NCBI RefSeq assembly: GCF_028748185.1
Contig: NZ_CP118164.1
Span: 5,605,814-5,669,813, forward strand
Origin: Bremerella sp. P1
GTDB lineage: Bacteria > Planctomycetota > Planctomycetia > Pirellulales > Pirellulaceae
Length of the DNA: 64,000 nt
Reading direction: 5' to 3'
The position numbers and the translations under genes are program-made. Under the pieces are notes generated by a model. The model was given only the letters and a program-made list of their open reading frames with translations, did not search any database and was not told the origin of the DNA. Shown here piece by piece: positions 23,482 to 32,357 of this stretch (positions are counted from its first letter, which is position 1; every line of letters starts with the position of its first letter).

Positions 23482-26199
23482 ATGGCGAACGCCAAAATGA
23501 TGCCTGCGGAAGAGAATTTGATGCGGAACAACCCGTCGACCTTTTCCCAAGACGTGGACCCAGCCGAAACGCAAGAATGGCTCGACTCGCTCGACTACGT
23601 TCTGGAAGGAAAAGGCGATGACCGGGTTCGCTTTCTTCTTTCGGCATTAGAAAACCGAGCCCACGCACGCGGCGTGGACGTGCCGTTTGCAGCCAATACA
23701 CCGTACATCAATACGATTCATTCTTCGGAACAGCCGGCTTATCCCGGTAACCGAGAATTTGAACGCCGTATCAAGAGTATCATCCGCTGGAACGCGATGG
23801 CGATGGTCACGCGGGCCAACAAAAACTTCGATGGCCTGGGTGGTCATATCAGCACGTTCGCCTCGAGCGCCACGCTGGTCGAAGTTGCTTTCAATCACTT
23901 CCTGCGTGGTCGTGGAAGCGGCTACGAAGGGGATCAGGTTTACTTCCAGGGCCACGCTTCGCCGGGTATTTACTCGCGAGCGTTTGTCGAAGGTCGTCTG
24001 ACCGAAAAGAACCTGGAGAACTTCCGCCGCGAGCTGCAACCGGAAATGGGCCTGTCGTCCTATCCGCATCCGTGGCTGATGGAAGACTTCTGGGAATTCC
24101 CAACCGTTTCGATGGGTTTGGGGCCGATCTGCTCGATCTACCAGGCTCGCTTCAATCGCTACATGCATGACCGAGGGCTGAAAGACACCAGCAAGACTCG
24201 CGTCTGGGCGTTTCTCGGCGACGGCGAATGCGACGAACCAGAAACCTTGGGTGCGATCAGCCTCGCCTCGCGTGAGCAGTTGGATAACCTGACTTGGGTG
24301 ATCAACTGTAACCTGCAGCGTCTCGATGGTCCGGTCCGTGGTAACGGCAAGATCATTCAGGAACTCGAAGCCGTCTTCCGCGGTGCCGGCTGGAACGTCA
24401 TCAAGGTGGTCTGGGGAAGCGATTGGGATCCGCTGCTGGAAGCCGATAAAACCGGCCTTCTGGTTAAGCGAATGGAAGAAGTCGTCGACGGTCAGTACCA
24501 GAAGTACGTCGTCGAGTCTGGCGATTACATCCGTAAGCACTTCTTCGGCAAGTATCCTGAACTGCTGGAACTGGTGAAGAACTACTCCGACGAGAAGCTC
24601 CAGAAGCTGGCTCGCGGTGGTCACGATCCAGAAAAGGTTTACGCGGCCTACAAAGCTGCCACCGAGTGCAAAGGCAAGCCGACCGTCGTCATCGCCAAGA
24701 CGATCAAGGGTTATGGTTTGGGCGAAGCCGGCGAAGGTCGTAACGTTACCCACAACCAGAAGAAGCTCAATGAAGAGGAACTGCGAGAGTTCCGGACTCG
24801 CTTCAGCATTCCGATCTCGGATGAAGAGGTCGTGAAGGCTCCGTTCTACCGTCCGCCGGAAGATAGCGCTGAGATGCGATATCTGAAGAAGCGACGCGAA
24901 GAACTGGGCGGCCCGGTTCCTTCCCGTCCGACGACTCACCCGACATCCACCATCCCGACCATGGAGGAATACAAAGAATTCCTCGGTGGTAGCAAGGGGA
25001 AGGAAATGTCGACCACGATGGGCTTTGTCCGCCTGCTTTCCAAGCTGTGCAAGGACAAGAACATCGGCCAGAACATCGTGCCGATCGTGCCCGACGAATC
25101 GCGTACCTTCGGTATGGAAGGTATGTTCCGCCAGGTTGGAATTTATGCCCACTCTGGCCAGTTGTACGAGCCGGTCGACTCCGATCAGCTGATGTACTAC
25201 AAGGAAGCCAAAGACGGTCAGATCCTGGAAGAAGGGATCACCGAAGCGGGTTCGATGTCGTCGTTCATCTCGGCCGGCAATTCGTACTCGCAGCACGGCA
25301 TCAACATGATTCCGTTCTTCATCTACTACAGCATGTTCGGCTTCCAGCGGATCGGTGACCTGGTCTGGTGTGCGGCTGATACGCGTGCCAAGGGTTTCAT
25401 GATCGGTGGTACCGCCGGTCGTACGACCCTCAACGGTGAAGGCCTGCAGCACCAGGATGGCCACAGCCACCTGAACGCGATTGCCTTCCCAACGGTTCGC
25501 TCGTACGACGTATGCTACGCCTACGAAACAGCGGTCATCACGCTTGACGGGATGAAGAAGCTGTACGAACAAGGCGAAACGGCCATCTACTACATCACGG
25601 TAGGAAACGAAAACTACGCGATGCCTGAGATGCCGGAAGGTGCCGAAGAGGGCATCATTCGCGGGATCTACAAGCTGAAGACGCAAGATGCCGACAAGGC
25701 CCGTGCGACGGTTCAGCTGATGGGTAGTGGAACGATTACCCGCTGCGTGCTCGACGCCGCTCAGATCCTGGCCGAGAAGTACAATATTGCCAGCGACGTG
25801 TGGGCCGTTACCAGCTATACCGAGCTGCGTCGCGATGCTCAGACGTGCGAACGTTGGAACATGTTCCATCCCACCGAAGAGCCGAAGAAGTCATACATCG
25901 AGACGGTCATGGATGGGGTCGATGGACCTTTCATCTCGGCTTCGGACAACGTCCGGGCTTGGGGCGAACAGATCCGTCCTTACCTGCCTGGCAACATGGT
26001 TGCTCTGGGAACCGACGGCATGGGCCGCAGCGAAACTCGCGAAGCTCTGCGTCGTCACTTCGAGGTCGATGCTGAATCGGTGGTCATCGCCACGCTTTAC
26101 GAGCTGGCGCGCACCGGCAAGATCGAGCGAACCGAAGTCGCTCAGGCGATCAAGGATTTAAACTACGACGCGGAAAAGCCAAATCCGTATTTTGCCTAA
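23482..26199 (+). CDS. aceE: Pyruvate dehydrogenase E1, homodimeric type
   Basis: Thiamine-diphosphate enzyme that decarboxylates pyruvate and acetylates the E2 lipoyl group. 905 residues in a single chain (AceE type, as in Proteobacteria), rather than the alpha/beta pair. Conserved blocks are GGHISTFASSATLVEVAFNHF near residue 115, the thiamine site GDGECDEPETLGA starting at 246 and continuing to INCNLQRLDGPVRGN, and later IVPDESRTFGMEGMFRQVGIY. The ATG at 23482 has only a weak purine-rich AAAGGGAAG upstream; a short upstream frame is unlike the family. It is followed after 96 bases by aceF. It probably forms one transcription unit with aceF from the promoter at 23302-23329. Confidence 0.97.
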   Translation: MANAKMMPAEENLMRNNPSTFSQDVDPAETQEWLDSLDYVLEGKGDDRVRFLLSALENRAHARGVDVPFAANTPYINTIHSSEQPAYPGNREFERRIKSIIRWNAMAMVTRANKNFDGLGGHISTFASSATLVEVAFNHFLRGRGSGYEGDQVYFQGHASPGIYSRAFVEGRLTEKNLENFRRELQPEMGLSSYPHPWLMEDFWEFPTVSMGLGPICSIYQARFNRYMHDRGLKDTSKTRVWAFLGDGECDEPETLGAISLASREQLDNLTWVINCNLQRLDGPVRGNGKIIQELEAVFRGAGWNVIKVVWGSDWDPLLEADKTGLLVKRMEEVVDGQYQKYVVESGDYIRKHFFGKYPELLELVKNYSDEKLQKLARGGHDPEKVYAAYKAATECKGKPTVVIAKTIKGYGLGEAGEGRNVTHNQKKLNEEELREFRTRFSIPISDEEVVKAPFYRPPEDSAEMRYLKKRREELGGPVPSRPTTHPTSTIPTMEEYKEFLGGSKGKEMSTTMGFVRLLSKLCKDKNIGQNIVPIVPDESRTFGMEGMFRQVGIYAHSGQLYEPVDSDQLMYYKEAKDGQILEEGITEAGSMSSFISAGNSYSQHGINMIPFFIYYSMFGFQRIGDLVWCAADTRAKGFMIGGTAGRTTLNGEGLQHQDGHSHLNAIAFPTVRSYDVCYAYETAVITLDGMKKLYEQGETAIYYITVGNENYAMPEMPEGAEEGIIRGIYKLKTQDADKARATVQLMGSGTITRCVLDAAQILAEKYNIASDVWAVTSYTELRRDAQTCERWNMFHPTEEPKKSYIETVMDGVDGPFISASDNVRAWGEQIRPYLPGNMVALGTDGMGRSETREALRRHFEVDAESVVIATLYELARTGKIERTEVAQAIKDLNYDAEKPNPYFA

Positions 26200-26295
26200 C
26201 GGCACATTGGCAGCATCGTCGGCCGGATAGACCCCTGGCCGACGACCGCTTTTCCACGCGACTTGAAATACGCATTCCAAGCAAGGTTATTCACC

Positions 26296-27678
26296 ATGGC
26301 GATAGACGTACAACTGCCTGATCTGGGCGATGGAATTGAATCGGGAGACGTGCTGGCCGTTCATGTTTCGGTTGGCGACACGATCGAAAAGGGACAAACC
26401 CTGATCGAAATCGAAACCGACAAAGCTACGGTCGACGTCCCTAGCACCGAAGGGGGCAAGATCGCAAAGGTCCACGTCAAGGCTGGCGACACCGTGGCTG
26501 TTCACGCGCCGATCGTGACACTCGATGCTGCCGGTTCCGGCGGTGCAGCTGCTCCAGCGGCAGAACCACCAAAGGAAGAGAAGGCTCCGGAACCCGAGCC
26601 GCCTGCCGCTCCGCCAAAGGCCGCGGAACCTGCCCCCGCAGCGGAAGCCCCCAAACCAACTCCTCAGCCGCCTAAGCCACTCGCACCACCTGCTCCTGTT
26701 ACGCCCCCACCGGCGCCAGTGGCGGAAGTGCCTGCTGCGGATGACAGCGTGCCTGCTGGCCCAGCCGTGCGTCGCTTTGCCCGCGAAGTGGGTGTCGATT
26801 TGCGTAACGTTCAAGGTTCTGGCCCCAACGGACGTATCGAACGGGACGACGTTCTGCGAACGGTTCGCGACCTGAACCAGGGTGGCGGTTCCGCTACGAA
26901 GTCAGGTGCGGCTTCCGCTCCGGCGGCGACTGGTTCGTTGCCATCGCTTACCGGCGAAGCACACGAGGACAAGTACGGTCCGGTTCGCATCGAGAAGATG
27001 AAGAAGATCCGCAAGGTCACTGCGGCTCAAATGAGCAAGAGCTGGACGACCGCTCCGCGGGTTACCAACTTCGACGACGCGGACATCACGGCCCTCGAAG
27101 AGCTGCGTCAGCAAAGCAAGGACGACTACGCCGAAGCTGGCGTCAAGCTGACCACCATGCCGTTCCTGATCAAGGCCGTTGCCGTTGCTCTGCGTGAGCA
27201 CCCGGAACTGAATGCCACGATCGACATGGAACAAGAGCAGGTCATCTACAAAGACTATGTGAACGTCGGGATCGCCGTCGATTCCGAGCGTGGCCTGATG
27301 GTGCCGAACATGAAGAACACCGATCGACTGTCGATTCCCGACATCGCTCGTAACCTTCAGCAAACGGCCTCCGACATTCGTGGCAACACGTTCGAGATGT
27401 CGGCCCTGCAAGGCGGCACCTTCACGATCAGCAACCTGGGTGCCATCGGTGGTACGTACAGCACCCCGATCATCAACGTTCCCGAAGTCGCCATCCTTCT
27501 GGTTGGCCGCTCGCGAAAGATGCCGGTCGTCGTGAAAGACCAGATCGTGGCTCGCCTGATGATGCCGCTGAGTCTGTCGTACGATCACCGCCTGGTCGAT
27601 GGTGCAACTGCCCAGCGATTCCTGAACGACGTAAAGGGTCTTCTAGAGAACCCCAGCAAGTTGCTGATGGCTCCCTAG
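26296..27678 (+). CDS. aceF: Dihydrolipoamide acetyltransferase (E2 of pyruvate dehydrogenase)
   Basis: Core subunit that moves acetyl groups from E1 to CoA. 460 residues from the ATG at 26296 (MAIDVQLPDLG). An earlier in-frame ATG at 26263 would add 11 residues before the lipoyl domain and is unlikely. Domain order: a single lipoyl domain with K43 in ETDKATVD, a long Pro/Ala/Glu linker (about 80-155), the peripheral-subunit-binding domain (AVRRFAREVGVDLRNVQGSG...GRI), a second flexible linker, and the catalytic domain ending in H431-R-L-V-D435-G. E. coli AceF has three lipoyl domains; one is common elsewhere. It is the partner of aceE and lpdA next door. Confidence 0.96.
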   Translation: MAIDVQLPDLGDGIESGDVLAVHVSVGDTIEKGQTLIEIETDKATVDVPSTEGGKIAKVHVKAGDTVAVHAPIVTLDAAGSGGAAAPAAEPPKEEKAPEPEPPAAPPKAAEPAPAAEAPKPTPQPPKPLAPPAPVTPPPAPVAEVPAADDSVPAGPAVRRFAREVGVDLRNVQGSGPNGRIERDDVLRTVRDLNQGGGSATKSGAASAPAATGSLPSLTGEAHEDKYGPVRIEKMKKIRKVTAAQMSKSWTTAPRVTNFDDADITALEELRQQSKDDYAEAGVKLTTMPFLIKAVAVALREHPELNATIDMEQEQVIYKDYVNVGIAVDSERGLMVPNMKNTDRLSIPDIARNLQQTASDIRGNTFEMSALQGGTFTISNLGAIGGTYSTPIINVPEVAILLVGRSRKMPVVVKDQIVARLMMPLSLSYDHRLVDGATAQRFLNDVKGLLENPSKLLMAP

Positions 27679-27710
27679 TTCCCCGAGCGTTATCGATATT
27701 AGAACGAACA

Positions 27711-27749
27711 AGCCTTCTCGCGTTGACCGATCGCGAGAGGGCTTTTTTT
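27711..27749 (+). terminator. Intrinsic terminator after aceF
   Basis: AGCCTTCTCGCG and CGCGAGAGGGCT form a 12-bp stem with one G-T pair and a 9-base loop, followed by seven T residues. Confidence 0.9.
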
Positions 27750-27869
27750 GTGGGAAATTAGCAGCGTTGCTACCAAGTTGTGGGCCACCCAAAAGAATGG
27801 AGTGCGATAGGCTATTTCTGGTGGTTATAATCGACGCCAATTGATTCTTCATCCTGCGAATTGGTGGTC

Positions 27870-29180
27870 ATGGCTAAGCTTCACATTATCTGTCCGAAAT
27901 GCAGCACCAAATATCCGGTTGCCGATCAGAAGCTCGCTGGTCGACGGGTCACTTGTAAGAAGTGCTCTGAGAAATTCGTTGCGGAAATCCAAGGAGCCGA
28001 TCCGCCTCCCGAGGATGACTTTATGCTGGCTTCGCCTAGTGATCCGCTGGGCGATGACCTGTTTGGTGACTTTCCGACATCCGTGCCGGCGTCATCGGGG
28101 CCTGCGTTGGGGACGCTACCTCCCAAGAAGAAACGCAGCTCGTCCAGTTCACTGCCGATCGTGCCACTGGTGCTGGGCGGGGCTGGTGTTTTGGTCCTGG
28201 TTGTCGTCGTCATTTTCGCCATCTCGGCGTTGTCTTCCATGGCTCCCTCTGGCGGCGGCCAGGGAGCATCGAGCGATGACTTGGCCTTTGCCGCCCATCT
28301 TGCTGTGATGGAAAGACAATTTGAAAGTACGAGGCAGTTCCTCGCGGCGATCGAGGGCATCAACGGAGAGGGCGATATTCCCAAGTTCATCACAACCCTG
28401 GTAGGAATGACGAGCGAGCTAAGATCATACGCAGTTGAGATCCGTGATATCCAGCCCTTGCCAGAGTACATGCACAAGCGAATGGAGAAGAAGGTCAAGC
28501 CGATGACGGACGGCTTGTTGCCTCGGATGAAAGCAGCAGGAGCAAAACTCGCGAACTATCGGAGCCCTGAAGTTACCACCGCGGCGCTGAACTACCATTC
28601 GGCTTTGGGGGAGTTGGTGGCCGTGTTGAATGAGGCGAACAGCCGGACGCCACAGCAACAGGCCGAGATCGATCGCCGTCTTCAAGCAGAAAGAAACGAT
28701 CAGCAGGCTAAAGAACACGAGATTCAAGAGTCTACGGCTGCCAACGCCAATTCAAATGAACCGCCTTACGAGCCGTCTGGGCAGCCAATGCCAGACTCCG
28801 AGCGGCCCCCCAGCGACCGAACTGTCGACCCGTTTGGCCCAGGTTTTAACCCCGGCATGCCAGACAGATCGTACCGGCGAGATCCTGCCCAGGATGCGAT
28901 CAATGACATGAAGAAAAGATACGGCGAGGATAAAATGGTACGTCTGGAGTGCAAATCCATCAGTTCGGAACAGTTCAAGAAGATTCGAGAAATCATCAAA
29001 CCTTGGATGTTTGCCCAGGCGTATGCGCATTGGTTAGATCCAGAAATTCGTGAGCGCGTCATCGTGTTTCCTTACGATGGCGATGTCAACGAACTGGCTG
29101 CGAAGATCACCTTTGGTGAGGTCGACGAGGTCCTGGTGGAACAGCGGCGGATTCGCTTGAAGTCGATAACGCTTCCTTAA
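27870..29180 (+). CDS. Membrane protein with N-terminal zinc-ribbon (MJ0042 type)
   Basis: Unknown function, 436 residues from the ATG at 27870; the TTG at 27861 would add only three residues. The N-terminus is a small zinc ribbon with C8, C11, C29 and C32 (CPKCSTKYPV...RRVTCKKC), a module widespread in planctomycete and myxobacterial proteins. A Pro/Ser-rich linker follows, then one membrane helix (about 95-121). The rest is a soluble region with helical, Gln/Glu-rich segments around 255-290 and a conserved-looking end (LECKSISSEQFKKIREIIKPWM...). The topology suggests a cytoplasmic ribbon and an external C-terminal part. It starts 192 bases after aceF, past a terminator, and is followed after 28 bases by the next gene, so an operon is likely. 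Confidence 0.75.
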   Translation: MAKLHIICPKCSTKYPVADQKLAGRRVTCKKCSEKFVAEIQGADPPPEDDFMLASPSDPLGDDLFGDFPTSVPASSGPALGTLPPKKKRSSSSSLPIVPLVLGGAGVLVLVVVVIFAISALSSMAPSGGGQGASSDDLAFAAHLAVMERQFESTRQFLAAIEGINGEGDIPKFITTLVGMTSELRSYAVEIRDIQPLPEYMHKRMEKKVKPMTDGLLPRMKAAGAKLANYRSPEVTTAALNYHSALGELVAVLNEANSRTPQQQAEIDRRLQAERNDQQAKEHEIQESTAANANSNEPPYEPSGQPMPDSERPPSDRTVDPFGPGFNPGMPDRSYRRDPAQDAINDMKKRYGEDKMVRLECKSISSEQFKKIREIIKPWMFAQAYAHWLDPEIRERVIVFPYDGDVNELAAKITFGEVDEVLVEQRRIRLKSITLP

Positions 29181-29208
29181 GACTCCCAATCAACGTCCTG
29201 GTCTTCTC

Positions 29209-29616
29209 ATGAACGCCAGTCAGCTTGTTCAGCAGATCATCGATAGCGGACAACTCGAGAAGCATGTCGCGTTGATCGAGGAGCTTGCGCCTGCGGAAGC
29301 AAACGCCTTGGTGCCACACCTCGTTCAGGCGTTCGATGAGTACAAGTTATGGCCAAAGGATGCGGCCTGCATCATCTCGGTTTGCCGGCCGACCGATGAG
29401 CAGTTGCTGGATCTTCTACAACAAGATTGCGAGCGTTCCCAGAAACTTGGTCTGCATATCGTTGCTATGTTGATCGATAACGAGAGCTTCCAGCAGGGTT
29501 CCCACAAGGCGTTGGCACAAGAGGTGTTTAAACTGTTAAGGGCCGAGTCCTTTCGCCCAAAACGAAAGGACTTGAAAGAACTTCAGACTTGGGCAGAATC
29601 CAATGCCGTCGAGTAG
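29209..29616 (+). CDS. Small helical protein of unknown function
   Basis: A 135-residue, Leu/Glu/Gln-rich, probably all-helical soluble protein with no Cys motif apart from scattered residues, no signal peptide and no membrane segment. The pattern of paired helices (ASQLVQQIIDSGQLEKHVALIEE, then EANALVPHLVQAF, DEQLLDLLQQDC) hints at HEAT-like or four-helix packing, but no family is recognised. It starts 28 bases after the preceding membrane protein, on the same strand, and ends 70 bases before the next frame, so it probably belongs to a three-gene unit. Confidence 0.6.
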   Translation: MNASQLVQQIIDSGQLEKHVALIEELAPAEANALVPHLVQAFDEYKLWPKDAACIISVCRPTDEQLLDLLQQDCERSQKLGLHIVAMLIDNESFQQGSHKALAQEVFKLLRAESFRPKRKDLKELQTWAESNAVE

Positions 29617-29686
29617 AATGGCTCAGGTCCTTCTGCTTCCTAAACGAAGCACCTGCAAGTATTCCGCTGGAATGGGAGAGTAACGC

Positions 29687-30127
29687 TTGGTACTTGTTCG
29701 CGCCATCCTTGGGCTACTTGCTGGCTTGGCGATCGCTTTTCTGTTGGTGATCGCGGTCGAATTATTCAGCGCCGTGGTGCATCCGTTTCCAGAAGGTTTT
29801 GAGGGAACGGAAGAAGAGGTTTGCGCACACGTCGAGAAATACCCGGCCTGGGTCTTGGCCGCCGTCGTGCCCATGTGGGCGTTGGTCGTTTTTTGTAGTT
29901 GCTGGATCGCGCGAAAGATTGGCGGGTCATTCGCGGCACTGTTGGTCGGGGCGCTGCTGTTCGTCGCGGTGGGATTCAACCAATGGATGCTGCCGTATCC
30001 GATTTGGTTTGAGGTGGCCAACTATATCGCATTTCCGCTGGCGATTTGGGGTGCGATATCGAGCAATCGCACTAAGGTAGATGTTTCACCAAAGGTAGGT
30101 GAGGACGAAGAGAATCACTCACCGTAG
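29687..30127 (+). CDS. Small integral membrane protein of unknown function
   Basis: A 146-residue protein with four hydrophobic segments: about residues 5-30, 54-75, 80-97 and 105-125. The soluble loop between the first two is acidic (EGFEGTEEEVCAHVEKYP). The start is TTG at 29687, six bases after an excellent Shine-Dalgarno GGGAGAG (29674-29680); no ATG fits the frame. No family recognised. It is third in line after two other uncharacterised genes and is followed directly by the palindromic repeat at 30128-30150. Confidence 0.6.
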   Translation: MVLVRAILGLLAGLAIAFLLVIAVELFSAVVHPFPEGFEGTEEEVCAHVEKYPAWVLAAVVPMWALVVFCSCWIARKIGGSFAALLVGALLFVAVGFNQWMLPYPIWFEVANYIAFPLAIWGAISSNRTKVDVSPKVGEDEENHSP

Positions 30128-30150
30128 CCCTCTCCCTTCATGGGAGAGGG
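30128..30150. repeat. Palindromic intergenic repeat, copy 2
   Basis: CCCTCTCCC and GGGAGAGGG arms around TTCAT. The core and its TAG flank match the copy at 16629-16651 read on the other strand with one difference. It lies between convergent genes (29687 + and 30182 -), where it could also act as a transcript-end hairpin. Confidence 0.6.
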
Positions 30151-30181
30151 AACTAGAGATTTACTTCGTGGAAGCTTTCGC

Positions 30182-31474
30182 TTAGGTTAGCGTCCAGCCA
30201 TCGGGTAGGCAGGCACCCTTTTCGACGACGGGGATTCCGTCGACGACGGTGACGCCTTCTGGGTATTCCTTGTCCACCAGGTCATCGGTCTTCACCACGT
30301 GGACGTTGTTGCCGATGTGGCAATTCTTGTCGACGATGGCTCCCTTGATAACGCTGCCAGAGCCGATCTTCATGCGAGGTCGACCGGACGATTCGTCGGC
30401 TTCAGTTTCCATGCGGGTCGCGTAGTAGTCGCAGCCCATCAGAACCGAGTCTTCGATCGTAACGTTTTCTTCGATCACGCTACGCAGACCGACCACGCTG
30501 TTCTTGATGGTGCAGCCTTTGCCGATCTGGCAACCATCAGCGATCATGCTGTTGGCGAAATTGCCTTCCATGACCATCGTGGGTGGCAGGAAACGAGCCC
30601 GCGTGAAGATCGGAGCTTCTTCTTCAACGAACTCGAACGGAGGCGTTGGGGCCAGCGTGGCGAGGTTCGATTCGTAGAAGGCTTTGATCGTCCCGATGTC
30701 TTCCCAGTAGCTGTCGAACATGTGCATCTGCACTTTCTTCGCTCGAATCGCTGCAGGGAAGATCTCCTTGCCGAAGTCCTGGTAGTCGGTCTTTTCCAGC
30801 AGTTCAACCAAGGTGTCCCGGTTGAACAGGTAATTGCCCATACTCGCCAGGCAATCACGACCGTTCGATGTAATGCCACGGGCATCGATCCAGGCAGGGT
30901 CGGTTCGCACATGGGCCAGTTCTTCAGGTGTCTTGGGCTTCTCGACGAAACCATTGACGCGGCCTGTTTCGTCGATCTTCATGATCCCCAAACCGCTGGC
31001 GTCCTTCGAGTGGACAGGCAGGCCTGCGATCGAGACGTCAGCACCGGATTCGATGTGCGAGTTCAGCATCTCGCGGTAATCCATGCGGTACAGTTGGTCG
31101 CCGGAAAGGATCAAGACGTAGTCGATGCCGTGCTGCTGGATGTAACGCAAGTTCTTGCGAACGGCATCGGCAGTGCCTTGGTACCAGTCAGAACCTTCAC
31201 TCGCGGTTTGCTGAGCGGCTAATAGTTCGACAAAACCACCGCTGAAGTGATCGAAGCGGTAGGTCTGGCGGATGTGACGGTGCAAACTGACCGACATGAA
31301 CTGCGTCAGCACATAGATGCGATTCATCTGGCTGTTTAAGCAGTTCGAGAGAGGGATATCGATCAAGCGGTACTTGCCCGCCAGCGGAACGGCTGGTTTC
31401 GAGCGGTATTTAGTCAAAGGGTAAAGCCGGGTTCCACGGCCACCGCCCAGCACCAGGCAGATGACATTACGCAT
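30182..31474 (-). CDS. glgC: Glucose-1-phosphate adenylyltransferase (ADP-glucose pyrophosphorylase)
   Basis: Makes ADP-glucose and pyrophosphate from glucose-1-phosphate and ATP, the committed step of glycogen synthesis. 430 residues. The N-terminal nucleotidyltransferase domain has the signature VLGGGRGTRLYPLTKYRSKPAVPLAGKY beginning near residue 8, the glucose-phosphate segments YQGTADAVRKNL and FVEKPKTPEEL, and SGDQLYRMDYREM. The C-terminal part is a left-handed beta-helix of hexapeptide-like repeats (about 300-430), as in allosteric GlgC proteins. It lies downstream of ppa on the same strand with a 161-base gap, and convergent with the small membrane protein gene. Confidence 0.95.
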   Translation of the reverse strand: MRNVICLVLGGGRGTRLYPLTKYRSKPAVPLAGKYRLIDIPLSNCLNSQMNRIYVLTQFMSVSLHRHIRQTYRFDHFSGGFVELLAAQQTASEGSDWYQGTADAVRKNLRYIQQHGIDYVLILSGDQLYRMDYREMLNSHIESGADVSIAGLPVHSKDASGLGIMKIDETGRVNGFVEKPKTPEELAHVRTDPAWIDARGITSNGRDCLASMGNYLFNRDTLVELLEKTDYQDFGKEIFPAAIRAKKVQMHMFDSYWEDIGTIKAFYESNLATLAPTPPFEFVEEEAPIFTRARFLPPTMVMEGNFANSMIADGCQIGKGCTIKNSVVGLRSVIEENVTIEDSVLMGCDYYATRMETEADESSGRPRMKIGSGSVIKGAIVDKNCHIGNNVHVVKTDDLVDKEYPEGVTVVDGIPVVEKGACLPDGWTLT

Positions 31475-31635
31475 AGGTCACCTTCTCTCTATGGAAGAAA
31501 AGCATTGGGTGATATTTCAATTGTTGGCGTTCGAACGATAACGGGCAGCGTCGCAGGTACGCAAGCCGATGCGTATCGACCCACCCAATATTCGCGTAAC
31601 TTTATGCAATTATCGCGCCGCAACGGATACGACGC

Positions 31636-32184
31636 TTACTTCCGATAAAATCCGCGTCGACGCTGTTCGCTATAGCGTTCCAGTGCTTCGTTGATGATCG
31701 GTAGAGCTAATTCCGATGGAAGAATCTCGTCGACCTCAACCGATTTCCCTTCCAACATCTTGTAATCTTGGAAGAAGCGCCGCAACATGTTCCGGCGATG
31801 ATTAGGCAGATCAATCGCTTCATTGTAGGAAGAATATTCCGGATCGGTCACCGCGACGGCGATAATCTTATGATCGAGCTTGCCGCTATCAACCATCGTC
31901 ATCAAACCCACCGCTCGTGCGGTGATCAACGTCAGCGGAGCGACCGGTTCCTGGCACAGGACCAGCACGTCGAGCGGATCGTCGTCTTCGGCAAGTGTTT
32001 GCGGGACGAAGCCGTAGTTCGCTGGATAGTGAACGGCTGAATAAAGCATGCGGTCCATCCGCAACAGACCCGTATCCTTGTCCAGTTCGTACTTGATGCT
32101 GGATCCGGTCGGGATCTCGATGACCGCACAGAATTCCCTAGGGATGTCTTCACCGGGGGTCACGTCGTGCCAAGCGTGCGTCAT
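31636..32184 (-). CDS. ppa: Inorganic pyrophosphatase, family I
   Basis: Hydrolyses pyrophosphate and so pulls biosynthetic reactions forward. 182 residues, normal for bacterial family I enzymes. Visible signatures are the E-x7-K-x-E-like start (AVIEIPTGSSIKYELDKDTG), YPANYGFVPQTLAEDDDPLDVLVL with the clustered metal-binding aspartates, and a later DHKIIAVAVTDPEY. The gene precedes glgC on the same strand, which may be functionally useful because GlgC releases pyrophosphate. leuS lies upstream; a 30-base inverted repeat is in the gap. The start ATG at 32184 gives a standard N-terminus. Confidence 0.93.
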   Translation of the reverse strand: MTHAWHDVTPGEDIPREFCAVIEIPTGSSIKYELDKDTGLLRMDRMLYSAVHYPANYGFVPQTLAEDDDPLDVLVLCQEPVAPLTLITARAVGLMTMVDSGKLDHKIIAVAVTDPEYSSYNEAIDLPNHRRNMLRRFFQDYKMLEGKSVEVDEILPSELALPIINEALERYSEQRRRGFYRK

Positions 32185-32260
32185 AGATGCGAATCTTCCT
32201 CAAGAATCAGGTCTTTTTCCTGACTCCAATAGCTTTGCCAAATTGCCATATTCGGTCCGG

Positions 32261-32290
32261 CTTCCGCTGTTAACCATAGTTTAACGGAAG
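32261..32290. repeat. Imperfect palindrome between leuS and ppa
   Basis: CTTCCG/CGGAAG outer and GTTAA/TTAAC inner arms with a small asymmetry form a 30-base hairpin about 77 bases upstream of ppa. No T-run is present. It could be an operator for ppa or an RNA-stability hairpin at the leuS 3' end. Confidence 0.35.
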
Positions 32291-32357
32291 CGAATCATTG
32301 CTTGTAAGCATCCGTCGTAACTTGCGCCGCGTCAACCGCAGGGGAAGGAAGCTAAGT

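Noticed and set aside
23647-25869. Long open frame (740 codons) on the minus strand opposite aceE
   Set aside because: It mirrors the codon structure of aceE, has no family similarity, and aceE's match is complete across the same bases.
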